From Liriodendron chinense (lineage: Eukaryota; Streptophyta; Magnoliopsida; Magnoliales; Magnoliaceae), in NCBI GenBank assembly GCA_003013855.2, contig ML058526.1, positions 4,526,001 through 4,590,000 on the forward strand: a DNA stretch of 64,000 nucleotides, given 5' to 3'. The notes beneath the pieces are model-generated. The model saw nothing but the letters and a program-made list of their open reading frames with translations, made no database searches and was not told where the DNA came from. Made by a program: the position numbers and the translations under genes. This document shows, piece by piece, positions 21,501 through 30,958 of the stretch (its first letter is position 1; every line of letters begins with the position of its first letter).

Positions 21501-24500
21501 TAAAGATATATTTTCAGTGAAAATTAATGTAAGCACTTAATAAGTTGGGTTTACCAAATGATTAGAACCAACAAAAACCACTAAAATATATCAAATTTCA
21601 ATAATAAGTGTTGAAAACAAGTCTTATCAAATGCCCAGAGTTGGATTTGGATCCCCTCAGTATGGATGCAACAACTATTCAACTTACTCAACCTATAGCT
21701 ATGCTATTGGTTTGGGCCCAAGCCAAGCAAAATCAAAATGTTTAATTGGTCCTACTCGTGAGACCTTCCTTGGCCAACCAACTAAGAATCTGGACCAATA
21801 TAAACCCCAAGCCTGACCTATTAAGGGCCTTAATCAGGTCTAGGGATAAAATGTAGACCTTATCATTAAGGGCCCGTTTGGATACCACCTAATAAGGTAG
21901 TATTTAAAAAAAAAAAAAAAAAAAAAAATTTAAATTAAGTTCATAAGCTACTTTTTTAATTAAGTTAGTTTAGTTATTAAACCCAAATAGGTAACTTATT
22001 ATACAAATTAACTTATTTTCTTGAGTTTTTACCTTTTGCTTTTTAACTTACAAAAAGTAACCTGATGATCAATCCACGTGGGCTCCAACTTCCAACCTGA
22101 TGAATGTCCGACATCATGAATGGATGCACCATGTTGGGAAATGCACCACATGATCTTTTTAAGGAATCCATCTTATCAACCATTTAATTCATCTTAATTG
22201 AGGGGGTAGGCCCAACTATGAGGTAGATCCAGCACTCAAATGGGCCATATATAAGACTTGCAACGGTGGTATTTGACACCCATCACACCCATTGTCATGT
22301 GGCCCAGAAATCCACCCCCTCCTCCAGTTTTTCCAGCTCATTTTAATTAGTGGATCCAAATATAATGAAGACCCAAGACTTAAGTAGGCCATAGCTTTAA
22401 AACAATGGTATTGAACCCCACCATTAGAAGTGACCTTTAGTGTCCCAACATGATGTTTTTGAGAAATCCACCATGTCCACCATTTTCTTAAGTTGGTTTT
22501 AGGTCGTGAGCCCAAATATGAGGCAAATCCAAGTGGGCACACTACTTGAAATAATGATATTGATCCTCCATTATTGAATAATCACGAGACCCACCTTAAA
22601 TTTTTTTTTTTTTTTTTTTTTTTGTGAAATATCCACTTGTCCACCAGTTTCTTCATATCATCTCATGGGGTGGGAATGACCTTCTGGCCGGTTTGAATGG
22701 CATTAATCAGCACAATGGGCCCATGGAAGATTTCAATGGTGGTCATTCAATCCCCATTTTGCCTCAATGTGGTCCACTTAAGCTTTGGATTTGTCTCATT
22801 TTGGGCTCACCTCCTATCATGATCTGGTAAAACTAATGACCGAGGTGGATTTTTAATAAACAGCATGGTGGGCCATAGGTATGTGGAGTTGGGATCATGT
22901 CCTAAAATAATATGTAAAAATGAATGGACAGCATGGATAACACATGACAAAGTGGATAATACATAATACATATACATGAATGCACCTGCTCTTAAAGTTA
23001 TGCTTGTGTACTTTTTTTTGGAAAAGGCTCTTATATGTTTATTTTTAAGTTGCACTCCTCCTTTTAAGGATGTTAAACACCGTGTAAGATACTTTTGTAT
23101 TTTTTTTTTTGTGTTATTTATGACTTTTTTAATTTTTCTCTACTTAAACAAAACAAAAAAGAGCCACCACCTATTGGAACTCGGTCCGACCCAATTCAAA
23201 ATTTTCGACCAAACTAATCCCTACCCGAACCAGATTTTTCTAGAGAACCAAACTCGGGCCGCATAAGTTGGCCCAAAACCCAAACTGGGCCGATCCACAA
23301 ACTGGGGTGGCACAAAACAAGCCAAACCAAACAAGGGTTAACTTGGCCTAGCCCAAAACATTGCCCACCTTTAATTATAAGTAGCTTTTTTTTAAATTTA
23401 AAATTACTTAATCACTTCAGTTTAATAAGTAGAAATCAAGGTAAACTACTTAACCATAAGTAACTTATAATTTTAAGCAAATTACGATCCAAACGCTCCC
23501 TAAACATCTCACATATGTATAACTCTCCTCTTAAAAATAATAATAGCAACGGTAATAATGACTTCTTGTTGTGGTAATGTGCAGCTTCTGGGCAATTCAA
23601 CTTTTGGAATTATGCTAGCATCGACGATCGTGATGACTGGCATTTCAGTCCCCCTGGTGAGGTTGTTGGCCAAAAAACCAAGGCCATACATGCCCTACAA
23701 TTGGAGAACGATGGAACATGGCAAACCCAATGTAGAATTATCCGTACTAACATGTCTACATACCCCAGAGAATGTCCCACCAATAATCAACCTTCTTCAA
23801 GCATCCAATCCTAATAGGGAAAGCTCAATATCTGTTTATGCCTTGACCCTGGTCGAACTCATCGGACGAGCCAACCCCATTCTCATAGAGCATAACTCAC
23901 TCGAAAGGTCATCATCAATGGATCGATCCGACCACATTATCGGCGCCTTCCGAAACTTCCAGCATACCATGAAAGGGTATGTCTCCGTCCGGCCGTTCAC
24001 TGTCATCGCCCCTTACAACACCATGTACCAGGACATATGCTTGCTTGCATTGAATAATAGGGTATCGCTCATGATTGTCCCATTCCACAAGCAACGAATG
24101 GATGGAATGGATGTGGTGGACCGCGCATTCCTGAACATCAATCCTAGCATACTGGAAGAGGCCCCTTGCTCGGTTGGGATCCTCGTCGATCGCGGCAGCC
24201 AAATTGGCTTTGCTGCATACTCAGGCAATCATTTGTACCGGGTCGTGGTAGTAGTGTTTGGCGGTCCCGATTGCCGCGAGGTGTTGTCCTATGCTTTGCG
24301 CATGGCGGGCAACCCGAATGTGACACTCAATGTGATGCGGCTCATCCAGGAGAATGCCAGTAGTTATGGTGACACCGAGAAGCAACGCGACGAACAAGTG
24401 GTCACCAAGTTCAGGATTGGATGTGTGGGCAATAGCAATGTGCTGTATAGGGAAGATATGGTCACCAATGGCGAGGAGACGGTTAATGCGATCCGTTCGT

Positions 24501-24691
24501 TGGGGAGTGATTATGATCTTATGGTGGTGGGCCGGCGACTCGGGTTGGGGACAGTGCTCGTCGAAGGGTTAACTGATTGGAGTGAGAACCCGGAGCTTGG
24601 GGTGTTTGGGGACATCATGGCTGCACCGGATTTCTTTGCTGGCCCAGTCTCTGTGCTAGTGATGCAACAGCAGCTAACCATGGGGTGGTGA
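9776..24691 (+). CDS. CHX: Cation/H+ antiporter, CHX family (CPA2), three exons
   Basis: Predicted to exchange K+ or another monovalent cation for H+ across an endomembrane or plasma membrane. Exons 9776-9994, 10773-11792 and 23585-24691 join in phase 0 at every junction to give 781 codons, close to the usual CHX length. The N-terminal Na+/H+ exchanger domain (about residues 40-430) has many hydrophobic helices. It includes GGIIIGPTLLG at the exon 1/2 join, SAFPVI (near 180) and the LINDIAGW segment whose Asn-Asp pair (about 210-211) corresponds to the ion-binding site of CPA2 antiporters. The hydrophilic C-terminal half, encoded by exon 3, resembles the CHX regulatory domain and ends SVLVMQQQ. 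The start is the first ATG before a conserved-looking N-terminus. No stop or frameshift was seen. Which CHX subgroup it belongs to is not certain. Confidence 0.9.
9995..10772 (+). other. CHX: CHX intron 1
   Basis: A 778-bp intron, donor GTACGC and acceptor TTATTAG. It holds a member of the dispersed palindromic family at about 10055-10480. Confidence 0.85.
10055..10480. repeat. Palindromic GGGCCCAC element inside CHX intron 1
   Basis: The left arm begins GTGGGCCCACTGTGATGTGC and the right arm ends CACATCACAATGGGGCCCAC. The arms are imperfect complements and carry the family phrases GGGCCATACC, GTGGCCCACCTGAG and ATGGATTACCCACCA. Confidence 0.75.
10773..11792 (+). CDS. CHX: CHX exon 2 (340 codons), membrane domain
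   Basis: Encodes residues 74-413, the bulk of the exchanger domain, including the Asn-Asp pair. Two donors are possible: GAG|GTTCTC at 11758-11759 and GAG|GTAGAT at 11793-11794. The second is preferred because it leaves 16 residues between the conserved FRGFVE and the TF of exon 3, the spacing I recall in other CHX proteins. Confidence 0.86.
12000..12380. other. AT-rich intronic sequence
   Basis: Contains short GACTCGACTTGG-type phrases (12000-12120) similar to the GACTC-rich block at 26290-26470. No gene seen. Confidence 0.45.
12381..12498. repeat. Compound microsatellite (CT)n(TA)n
   Basis: About 16 CT dinucleotides followed by about 39 TA dinucleotides with a short interruption. The open frame that crosses it is an artefact. 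Confidence 0.97.
12500..13019. other. Intronic spacer, no gene
   Basis: Contains a fragment reading CCAGGTGGGCCACAGCATTTA (12541-12561), a worn palindromic-family phrase, then AT-rich sequence. The phrase GGGGCATTTGGATCCTAAGT at 12850 resembles a Tourist-type MITE end, but I could not find its partner. Confidence 0.45.
13020..14030. repeat. Degenerate GGGCCCAC minisatellite, 1 kb, about 30 units
   Basis: Units of about 34-35 bp, each like CCATCATGTGGGGCCCACC followed by TTTGATGTGGACCGT, with heavy point variation. It is the reverse complement of the array at 6857-7270. The unit resembles the terminal phrase of the palindromic elements (GTGGGGCCCACCATGATG), which suggests the array grew from one. 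The many overlapping open frames follow from a unit length that is near a multiple of three and are not genes. Confidence 0.9.
14031..14858. other. Intronic spacer with GA and TTAAAAG repeats
   Basis: A short GA tract (14030-14050), four copies of AAAGTTAA (14057-14086), then unremarkable sequence up to the CRM-like insertion. No gene seen. Confidence 0.5.
14859..15536 (-). repeat. 3' LTR of the CRM-like element
   Basis: TG…CA ends, 678 bp, aligned without length change to 19987-20664. It includes the last 24 codons (with stop) of pol at 15464-15536. Confidence 0.92.
15464..16099 (-). pseudogene. Integrase C-terminal part, CRM-like
   Basis: A 211-residue open piece. It covers the end of the integrase core, then a basic GPY-like domain (GDQVMVHLRKERFPTGTYKK, then KIGPVPIIRKI) and the motif FNVADLYEYYEP, followed by an acidic linker and VADYFMAQMDQ before the stop. 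No chromodomain is seen; instead this tail corresponds in place to the CR-type extension of CRM elements. The last 24 codons lie inside the 3' LTR. The piece is open but cut off from the upstream core by a frame break, so it is not a functional gene. Confidence 0.85.
15537..15549 (-). other. Polypurine tract within the pol reading frame
   Basis: On the minus strand GTGGAGGAGAC abuts the LTR start TGATGTAG. It is read in frame as the EVEET stretch of the integrase tail, so one sequence serves as plus-strand primer and as coding sequence. Confidence 0.7.
16116..16373 (-). pseudogene. Integrase catalytic core fragment
   Basis: Carries the integrase core phrases VVDRFFKMAHFI, LHGIPKTITSDR and FSSAYHPQ. 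The usual TDGQTE continuation is lost after HPQ because the frame shifts, which removes the region of the catalytic Glu from this frame. The residue after TSDR is Val where Asp is common. Confidence 0.82.
16584..16808 (-). pseudogene. Integrase N-terminal / RNase H linker fragment
   Basis: Includes LFKGNRLCIPQNSLRDKIIIEL, trimmed here to note the phrases LFKGNRLCIP and ELHNGGLGGHLG, typical of the zinc-binding region at the start of Ty3/gypsy integrases. Stops break it on both sides. Confidence 0.75.
17070..17351 (-). pseudogene. Reverse transcriptase end and RNase H start
   Basis: Contains YRRFVRNFSSIVALIT, LFQWTEGAEKSFAEIK and FEVECDTSIVGIEGVLSQEG, the connection and the first Asp-bearing strand of RNase H. 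It is a fragment bounded by stops. Confidence 0.82.
17352..17665 (-). pseudogene. Reverse transcriptase palm with altered active site
   Basis: No long open frame remains, but the minus strand still reads the palm active-site strand as VVYFNDILIYS at 17565-17600. The first Asp of the YxDD box is replaced by Asn (codon 17583-17585), so the enzyme would be dead even without the frameshifts. Confidence 0.75.
17666..17941 (-). pseudogene. Reverse transcriptase N-terminal fragment
   Basis: Contains ELIRKGLIKESMSQCAVPAL, PKKDGTW, CIDSRAINKITVKYRFPI and RLDDI, the fingers region of Ty3/gypsy reverse transcriptases. A frame break follows the GQV of the next segment. Confidence 0.85.
18185..18652 (-). 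pseudogene. Aspartic protease region
   Basis: A 155-residue open piece containing VIIDSGSSENIV, the Asp-Ser-Gly active site of retroelement proteases, and HILLGQSWKSDRDV, the conserved C-terminal strand. Open through the domain but isolated from gag and reverse transcriptase by stops. Confidence 0.85.
18677..18988 (-). pseudogene. Gag nucleocapsid with CCHC zinc knuckle
   Basis: Contains one zinc knuckle, CLHCGQPGHWSNAC (CX2CX4HX4C), preceded by a Pro-rich region and followed by an acidic linker. It is the end of gag, separated from the protease by a stop. Confidence 0.85.
19639..19953 (-). pseudogene. Gag N-terminal fragment
   Basis: The likely start is the Met at 19953 (MTSNEGLDPHPKDD), soon after the primer site. 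A helical segment LQGIQATLNQIAASLAQLRA follows. The homologous stretch is found in the element at 47609-51914 (48344-48480). A stop ends the frame after about 105 residues. Confidence 0.78.
19975..19986 (-). other. Primer binding site, tRNA-Met type
   Basis: On the minus strand TTGGTATCAGAG directly follows the 5' LTR end; TGGTATCAGAG is the complement of initiator tRNA-Met in many Ty3/gypsy elements. Confidence 0.88.
19987..20664 (-). repeat. 5' LTR of the CRM-like element
   Basis: 678 bp with TG…CA ends, homologous to 14859-15536. It carries the same pol-tail coding stretch, here without an upstream frame. Confidence 0.92.
20670..21869. other. Intronic spacer, no assignable gene
   Basis: A 111-codon minus-strand frame (20855-21190) has no recognisable motif. 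Two copies of CTCTGCTATGA with different next bases (21250-21300) form a small tandem repeat. 21378-21640 is an AT-rich block with weak inverted ends (CCCTTTGATAAATT and the complement of TTATCAAATGCCC) and may be a small MITE. Confidence 0.45.
21870..23500. mobile_element. Tourist/Harbinger-like MITE carrying palindromic elements
   Basis: Left end GGGCCCGTTTGGAT pairs with the complement of the right end, GGGAGCGTTTGGAT. The flanks carry TAA at 21867-21869 and 23501-23503, the 3-bp target preference of PIF/Harbinger elements. The interior flanks are AT-rich and mirror each other (TAAGTAGCTTTTTT near 23380, AAGCTACTTTTTTAATT near 21950). About 900 bp of the GTGGGCC palindromic family sits in the middle. 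Confidence 0.75.
22075..22965. repeat. Palindromic GGGCCCAC element copies inside the MITE
   Basis: Two to three partial family copies in series, with phrases CCAACATGATGTTTTTGAGA, GGCCATAGCTTTAAAACAA, GGTCATTCAATCCCCATTTTG (shortened here) and a final GGACAGCATGGATAACACAT. A poly-T run lies at 22600-22623. Confidence 0.7.
23585..24691 (+). CDS. CHX: CHX exon 3 (368 codons and stop)
   Basis: Starts in the last membrane helices (TFGIMLASTIVMTGISVPLV) and then encodes the whole hydrophilic C-terminal region, ending MQQQLTMGW. Several segments (FTVIAPYNTMYQDICLLALN, SLMIVPFHK, YDLMVVGRR) follow the universal-stress-protein-like pattern of CHX tails. The TGA is at 24689-24691. Confidence 0.9.
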   Translation, partial: LLGNSTFGIMLASTIVMTGISVPLVRLLAKKPRPYMPYNWRTMEHGKPNVELSVLTCLHTPENVPPIINLLQASNPNRESSISVYALTLVELIGRANPILIEHNSLERSSSMDRSDHIIGAFRNFQHTMKGYVSVRPFTVIAPYNTMYQDICLLALNNRVSLMIVPFHKQRMDGMDVVDRAFLNINPSILEEAPCSVGILVDRGSQIGFAAYSGNHLYRVVVVVFGGPDCREVLSYALRMAGNPNVTLNVMRLIQENASSYGDTEKQRDEQVVTKFRIGCVGNSNVLYREDMVTNGEETVNAIRSLGSDYDLMVVGRRLGLGTVLVEGLTDWSENPELGVFGDIMAAPDFFAGPVSVLVMQQQLTMGW

Positions 24692-26289
24692 ACATGTGGG
24701 TTGTGGCGTTCACCGTACCGGCCGTAGCTCAAGGGGGCACGTTGATAACGTGAGCCGTGGTGCATTTGTGCCAACAACGTGAGAGAGGGAGACGTTTTGT
24801 AGGATCTTCACCATGTTTTAGCCCGTGAATGTTATGAATGCAACGTTCACTTGAGTTCATCACTTCTTCTTCTTCTTTTCAGCCCAAGAATGGCCTCTTT
24901 TGTCCATCACAACGTGATCACGGCCGTTCACCTGGAAAGACCCACTGGAGATGGGCCATAAGGAAAAAAAAAGTCTCACTGATTAGAGATCTTCACCGTT
25001 CATATTGGTGATTTAGAAACGAGGGTTCAGATAACGAAACAAACGTGGACAATGGATATCTCTAATATGGAGCTATATACAATTATGGTGGGACCTACCA
25101 GATGAACCGTCTAGATCACCAACTGGTTGTGCAAAAAGGTGAGACTCCTCAGTGAACCAGTATTTGGCATATACTGCCGGCAGCTAATCTACACGGCTCC
25201 TTATGTGCTAACGTGGGATATAGTTGATTGATCCAAGCCGTCCATCAGGTTCCTCATGCCATGTAGATGCCCTTGGCAGAAATCAAGCTGGTCTTGAAAG
25301 AAATGGATGGCCAAAAATGGTGATCTTGTTTTCCTTCGCTGTCAATTTGTTTTCTAAATTGTGGCCCACGTGATACAGTCGACTAGCCTCATTCTGGGCC
25401 TGTGAATCTAAACCATGGGACCCAACTGATTGATGGATGCGATTTTTCATCTATTGGCCACGTTGGCTTGGGCAGCCTTACACACGCGCCCAAGGCCCCT
25501 GGGCGTGGCTATCTAAGGGTTGATTTCAAGCCCTAGAACTTGTGGGCCGTGATAAGAATGCATACTGGTACCTACGTTTAAGTTACTTATGAAGCTTTCT
25601 TCTCCATACACGTGGCACACATGTGGACCATTCATCATCTGGGCCTTTCCCTGGATGGACTTGAAAATGCCCCAAAAGCATACTGATTTGAGAAATCTCA
25701 ACTGTTTGGGTTTTTCATTTTGGAAAATGGAGCCATTTTTTTTTATTGATCTAGACCGTTACTTTGTCAAATACTTAGTGCCTTGATTTTCAATTGAATG
25801 TGGGCTGTTGATTTATTTCTCTTCTAAACCATCATTTTGTAGCAATAAATTGAAGGGTTCGGATTGTCCTTTGAAGTAGATTCTCCCCAGAGTGGTCCTT
25901 CCATGACTGTACACAACTGACTAGTTGGTCTAGATTACAGAAAATGGCCCCACATGAAAGCTAGGAATGGGTCGGATGGCCCATCTTGGGTTCGAAGCAG
26001 GTTCGGCGAAGCAAGGTATATGTAAGGACATGAAGATAATGTATGTATGTATGTATGTATCTACAAATTAAGTCTCGGTTGGGCATACCTTTTGCACAAT
26101 ATTCCCTTCTTAAACATGAGTTGGGTCATGCCGGATCGGGATGGGTCGGGTCATGTAACCCGATCATAATAAAATGGGTAGCGGGCCGCGTTGGGTTTGG
26201 GTCGGAGTTGGTGGCTCATTCAGTAAATGGGTCAGACTGGGTTAGACCCTGACTTGATCGGAACGAAGCCCATTGCTACCCTGTGGACT
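24692..26289. other. Intergenic, no gene seen
   Basis: 3' flank of the CHX gene. Contains worn phrases of the palindromic family and a small GTAT repeat (26039-26060). No open frame has protein character. Confidence 0.5.
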
Positions 26290-26470
26290 GATCACTCAGA
26301 CGAGTCCGATATGGCTTGTCTGAGTCGACTCGGACTCAGTCGAGTGCGATTCAGCATCATGAGTCAGTATCAAGAATATAGGGTGACTTGACCTGACCCG
26401 TCCGAGTCATGACTCAACTGAGACCAGATGCGTCAGTTTTGAGTTGTCGAGTCAAAAAAGACATTTTGCA
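26290..26470. repeat. GACTC/GAGTC-rich block
   Basis: About a dozen GACTC or GAGTC pentamers in 180 bp, some forming local palindromes such as GAGTCGACTC. A weaker version lies at 12000-12120. Probably a repeat remnant; no function inferred. Confidence 0.55.
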
Positions 26471-26994
26471 ACCTCTTCGGTGGGTCCTGTAATTGATCTT
26501 TAGACTCAGTTTGGTGTATAAGAGAAAGTAAGGAAATTTTACCAAAATAGCCAAGAAAATAGTTGCCTTTTCATTTCTTTTTTTTCACTTGTCTTCTTAA
26601 CAACTTTTTATTTTTATTTTTACTGGATCAAAATGCCCTTGCCTTTATGATTTGCCCGTTACTTGCTTTCGCTTACGGAAAAGCTTCATAGCCCTAGTCC
26701 CAATGCATTTGTTTGTCATCACGTGGTGATTGAGCCCACTTGAAGGGGGATCCAATATACTCATTCCTTTTGAGGTCACCATTTTAGCTAGAAGACACTA
26801 ATTTTAGTTGGGAATGAACTCCATGTGGCCCATAACAACCAATAACAATAGCCATTTACTCACAATTGTTTCCTTATGATAGCTCCACCTTATTCATGGA
26901 TGTAACTCATTCTTTGGCCCATGACGTTAAATTAAATTCTAAATTTAATGGACATAATGGATTTAAAACATCTCCCACGGTGGGCCCCACAACC

Positions 26995-27190
26995 CTTAAC
27001 TCATGACAATGTAGACCCTTAACATATGACAACTCGTACCCTTAACATATGACAACCCCGACCCTTAGCACATGACAACCACAACCTAGACCCTTAACAT
27101 ACGACAACCTTGACACTTAACACATGATAGCCACAACGTAGACCCTTAACACATGACAACCTCAACCCTTAACACATGATAACCTCGACT
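26995..27190. repeat. Minisatellite, CCCTTAACACATGACAACC units
   Basis: Eight units of about 20-36 bp built on (A)CCCTTAACAYATGACAACC with an optional AACCTAGA-type insert, giving a mixed-period array. Confidence 0.85.
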
Positions 27191-28628
27191 ACCTAAAGGG
27201 TCTTCCAACGATATCTCTAGGCCCCATTGTGGGGTAAGTCTCGAATGCATTCCATTAATTGAAGTCAGAATTTGATGAAAGGCTATGGTCTGAAGAATGA
27301 TGTACATCTGTAGACCACACCACAAGGAAATAGTTGGCAATGAACGGGTACCGTTATCATTTGTCGGGTCTTATAGGCCACATGGAGTTCATGTCCACAT
27401 GAGGTTATCACCTTTCCAAAGAAATTGTGGGGCACAAAGAGGATGAACAGATTAAATCTACCTTCCAATGGGCCTAATCACCACATGATGGCCAACAAAT
27501 GCATTGGGATTGGGGTTAGGAAGCTTTTCTACAAGTAAAAGTAAGTATGAGGCAACTAATAAAGGTAAGGGCATTTTGGTGGTTCGCACATACACTAAAA
27601 TATGGAGCATGTCGGTTAGACTAATTAGTGTTGTTGGTCGTCCCGATAAAATGCAATTTTCTCCGATTTTCAGGCTAAGACAATCAATCGAATCGACAAG
27701 GTTGTACGTCGACTAGACAGAATATGATCACCACTTATAAGTGGGGGTTTTTTTTCCACTATTCTAAAGCCCTAGGATTCCAACTTATGTTTTTTATTGA
27801 CTATTTGCTCCAATTGAACGCTCTGTCTAATACATGCTAGTGTGGAATTCATCTAGTCATGCAACAGGGTTTAAGGAATAGAATCTGATAACCCGAGTCC
27901 CACAGATGTTACAATATGGTTTGATTTATTAGGGTATGGAGTCTAATTGAGTTATGTGTTTCTAAGTTTAAGTTTTGGCCTACGATCCCTAGGTCTTCGA
28001 GTGAATGCGCATGTAAGCATGTGTGATTGCTTATTTTGATCGAAATTTTACTATTAACACCTGAGGATATCCAATACCTGGGTATTAGAGGGTCGGGGTG
28101 TTACGGTTATATTGTAGAAGTATGAAGTTATTATAAATGAGGATTCTTGGTATGGGTCCCATGATTATATTGTATTCTATTATATTCCTCTGCATTTGTA
28201 CGCTAGTACCCAACATAAAGATCATCTAGCATGAAAGTTATTTGCTCGTCGGGTGGGCCACATTATTCGAATAAATGGAAAACTACTAGTTTAACCTCGT
28301 ATGCAGTTGGTTTGACCCGACTTGCAGTTGTGGCAACTCAGTTAGCCAATCATTATGATTTCAAGAGGATTGATCTTCATCGATTGAGCCTATCATTTTC
28401 ATGGTACTGATTTCCTATGTAAGTGACAATATGTTGGTGGGAAAGATGGCATGGTACTATAATTTAGGTGATCAGTTCTCTTTAGACATGCCATTAAGGC
28501 TTACACATTGAATCCAAAAGGTGGAAATGGAAAAGTGTGCAAACACCATTTCTACAAAAGTCAAAAAATCAAAAGTTGTTTCTCTGATTGTTTTGCAATA
28601 AGATTTTTTGTGAATTTTTTTTTTCCCT
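27191..28628. other. Intergenic, no gene seen
   Basis: The phrase GGGTATTAGAGGGTCGGGGTGTTACGG (28079-28105, shortened: GGTCGGGGTGTTAC) looks like an LTR edge, but no partner was found. No coding region recognised. Confidence 0.45.
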
Positions 28629-28631
28629 TTA

Positions 28632-29286
28632 GGGCTTATTTGGCATCATGGATTTGAGAGGAAGTGATGAGAAGTGGATTCCATGATATGAATTCTCATC
28701 AATTCCAATTCTTATCAATTCCAGATTTTCTGTTTAGCAACCTAGATTTGGAGAGAAGTTAGATAAGATGGAATGGATGGTGTGGATTTTAATCCCACTA
28801 TATGCCCAACAATACTTTGGATTTTGATCCCACCATCCATCAATTTTTAATTTCATGCCGTCCATCCATTTTTACAGATCATTTTATGTTAGGATCCCAA
28901 AATTAAAGCAAATCCACATCTTAGGTGGACCATAAAATAGGAAAAAGTGGAGAGTGACCTTTATGATGCACAAAAGTTTTGGATTAAACTGATATTTGTG
29001 TGGTCCCTTCATCCAGGTCTTTATGACCTTATCAACAAGTTGGATGGCTAATATACATCATGTTGAGTCCTACGGTCAGGGACACATCACGTTGGGTCCA
29101 ACGTTGGGGAGGATTTCTCATCAAATCCCACCTATTTGGGAGGAATCGAAAATCAACTGAAAAGTGTCTTTTTGCATTCTCATGGATTCCTATGAAATCC
29201 ATTCTTATCAAATCTTCTTCACCAAACAGAGAAAATAAAGTGATTTCTCATCACTTCTCATCAAATCCATGGTGCCAAATGGGCCA
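28632..29286. mobile_element. Tourist/Harbinger-like MITE carrying a palindromic element
   Basis: Ends GGGCTTATTTGGCATCATGG and the complement of CCATGGTGCCAAATGGGCCA pair over about 40 bp. TTA duplications flank it (28629-28631, 29287-29289). Between about 28790 and 29115 it holds a palindromic-family copy (CATGCCGTCCATCCATTTTT, TTAGGTGGACCATAAAATAG, GGTCTTTATGACCTTATCAA). Confidence 0.8.
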
Positions 29287-29337
29287 TTATTTCTAAATTT
29301 GTTGTTTAGAAAAAAAAATAAAAGTCAAAAGACGACA

Positions 29338-29368
29338 CACTACGCCAAAATCGCATTTTTGCGACGGA
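29338..29368 (+). repeat. CACTA left terminal inverted repeat
   Basis: 31 bp, beginning CACTACGCC and ending in TTTGCGACGGA, identical to the complement of 45743-45773. Confidence 0.93.
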
Positions 29369-29600
29369 TTTTGCGACGGACATTGACCGTCGCAAAAATT
29401 GCTTGGTTTAACGACGGACCGAATCCGTCGTATTTGAAAATATTCCGTCGCTTTTGCGAAATTAAGGCGGGATTTCGTCGCGGGATTTACCGACGCAAAA
29501 TTTTAATTTCCGACGGACTTAGCCCGTCGCTATTTAACGACGGATTTGGCCCGTCGCTAATTTCAGCCCGAAAAGATGCCCCCCAAATAAGGTCCGTCGG
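29357..29600. repeat. CACTA left subterminal repeats
   Basis: About a dozen CGACGGA or TCCGTCG/CCCGTCG heptamers in both orientations in 240 bp. Confidence 0.9.
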
Positions 29601-30175
29601 AAAATAAAATTTAAGAAAAATGAGATATTGAAAAAAACTGATATTTTTTAAAAATTAAAAAACTTGATATTTAAAATAACAAATTTAGTAATTTGAAAGA
29701 AAATGTTAAGAGATTTTAAAAACAAAATTGAGAAATTTGAATAAAATTAATATGTTTGAAATTTCTTTTCAAATTTTCACAAAATTAAATATTTTGAAAA
29801 AGAAAATTGTGAAGTTAAAAAAGAAATTTGTGATTTTCAAATAAAAAAAGTTGAGAGGTTTGAAAATAAATTAAAATTGATAAGATTTAGAAAAATAATA
29901 AGATTCAAAAAATTGAGATTTAAAAAAAAAATGACCATTTGAAAAAAGTTGAGAAGTTCGAATAAAATTGATAAGTTCGTCAAAAAATTGAAATTTTTAT
30001 AAAGAAATTAAGATTTTGTATTTCGAAAAAATTAAGAAGTTTGATTAAAAAAATGATATTTTCAAAAGAAATAAAAGTCGAAATATTTGATAAAAAAAAA
30101 AAAAGAAATTTTACCGGTTTTGAAAAAAAATGTTGGAAAAAAATTGTGGTTTAAATAAAAGCGAGAAATTTGAAA
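29601..30175. other. A-rich low-complexity interior of the CACTA element
   Basis: Strongly biased to A on the plus strand, with recurring GAAATTTGA, AAAATTGA and GATATTTT words. No open frame. Confidence 0.7.
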
Positions 30176-30958
30176 TGAGTGGGCCAAATTTATTGGTGGA
30201 CATTTATTGGATAGTTGAAAATGAAAAATTACACTCATTCAGTTAACTGGTTATCAGATTGGTTTATGCATACATACATGTTCATTGGTGCAAAAAATGA
30301 AGGCCCTAATATAATGATGTTAATTAATTGTAAGGAAAATTTATAATGATGAGATTGATCAAATTCTATGATCAAGTCATCCTAAACTTGATCTGAATGG
30401 TCAGATATGTTTAGAACGTGGTAATTATTATTGAAAACAAAATTAAGCCCGAATCATATCCGTATAAAAAAACTCTTTAAATGTGTACAATCAATTTGTC
30501 TAGAGCTAGACAAATTTTGGACAATCTGATTGGTCCAAATTGAAAAGTAAATGACTTTAGATGTTTAGATTAAATTTCACTCAAATCTAATGGTTAGGTT
30601 ACAAGATATGGCCCATCATTGATCAATTTTATTTATTTAGTATCTTTCTCATCTTAAACTTGATCAGGGCAAGTGACCAGTCAAATCAAAGTTATTGATG
30701 AATATAATAGAGTGAATGGATTAGATTTCCAAATTAGGCCAAATTTTTAGGTCCAAATTGTGCTGTAACTTGTTGACCTCATGAAAACCTAATAAATGTA
30801 TAGTCATTGGACCCCAAACTCTAATCTAGTCATTGAGAATTTGATCTTTTCTAATATTTTCTATTGCATCTTAAAATGATATAAAAGAACAGATGGATGG
30901 ATTAGATATACATAAAATATATCAGATGGATTGGTTAGTGACAGGGTCACCAGTCAAT
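30176..30958. other. CACTA interior, no gene
   Basis: AT-rich sequence with no recognisable coding or repeat unit. Confidence 0.45.

Larger units (their letters stand above)
11793..23584 (+). other. CHX: CHX intron 2, 11.8 kb, filled with transposons
   Basis: Donor GTAGAT, acceptor GGTAATGTGCAG. The intron holds a CT/TA microsatellite, a 1-kb GGGCCCAC minisatellite, a complete CRM-like retrotransposon in antisense orientation and a Tourist-like MITE with palindromic elements. The exon sequences on both sides stay open, so the gene apparently tolerates the expansion. Confidence 0.85.

Noticed and set aside
28079..28105. LTR-edge-like phrase GGTCGGGGTGTTAC
   Set aside because: No partner LTR, primer site or target duplication was found nearby.
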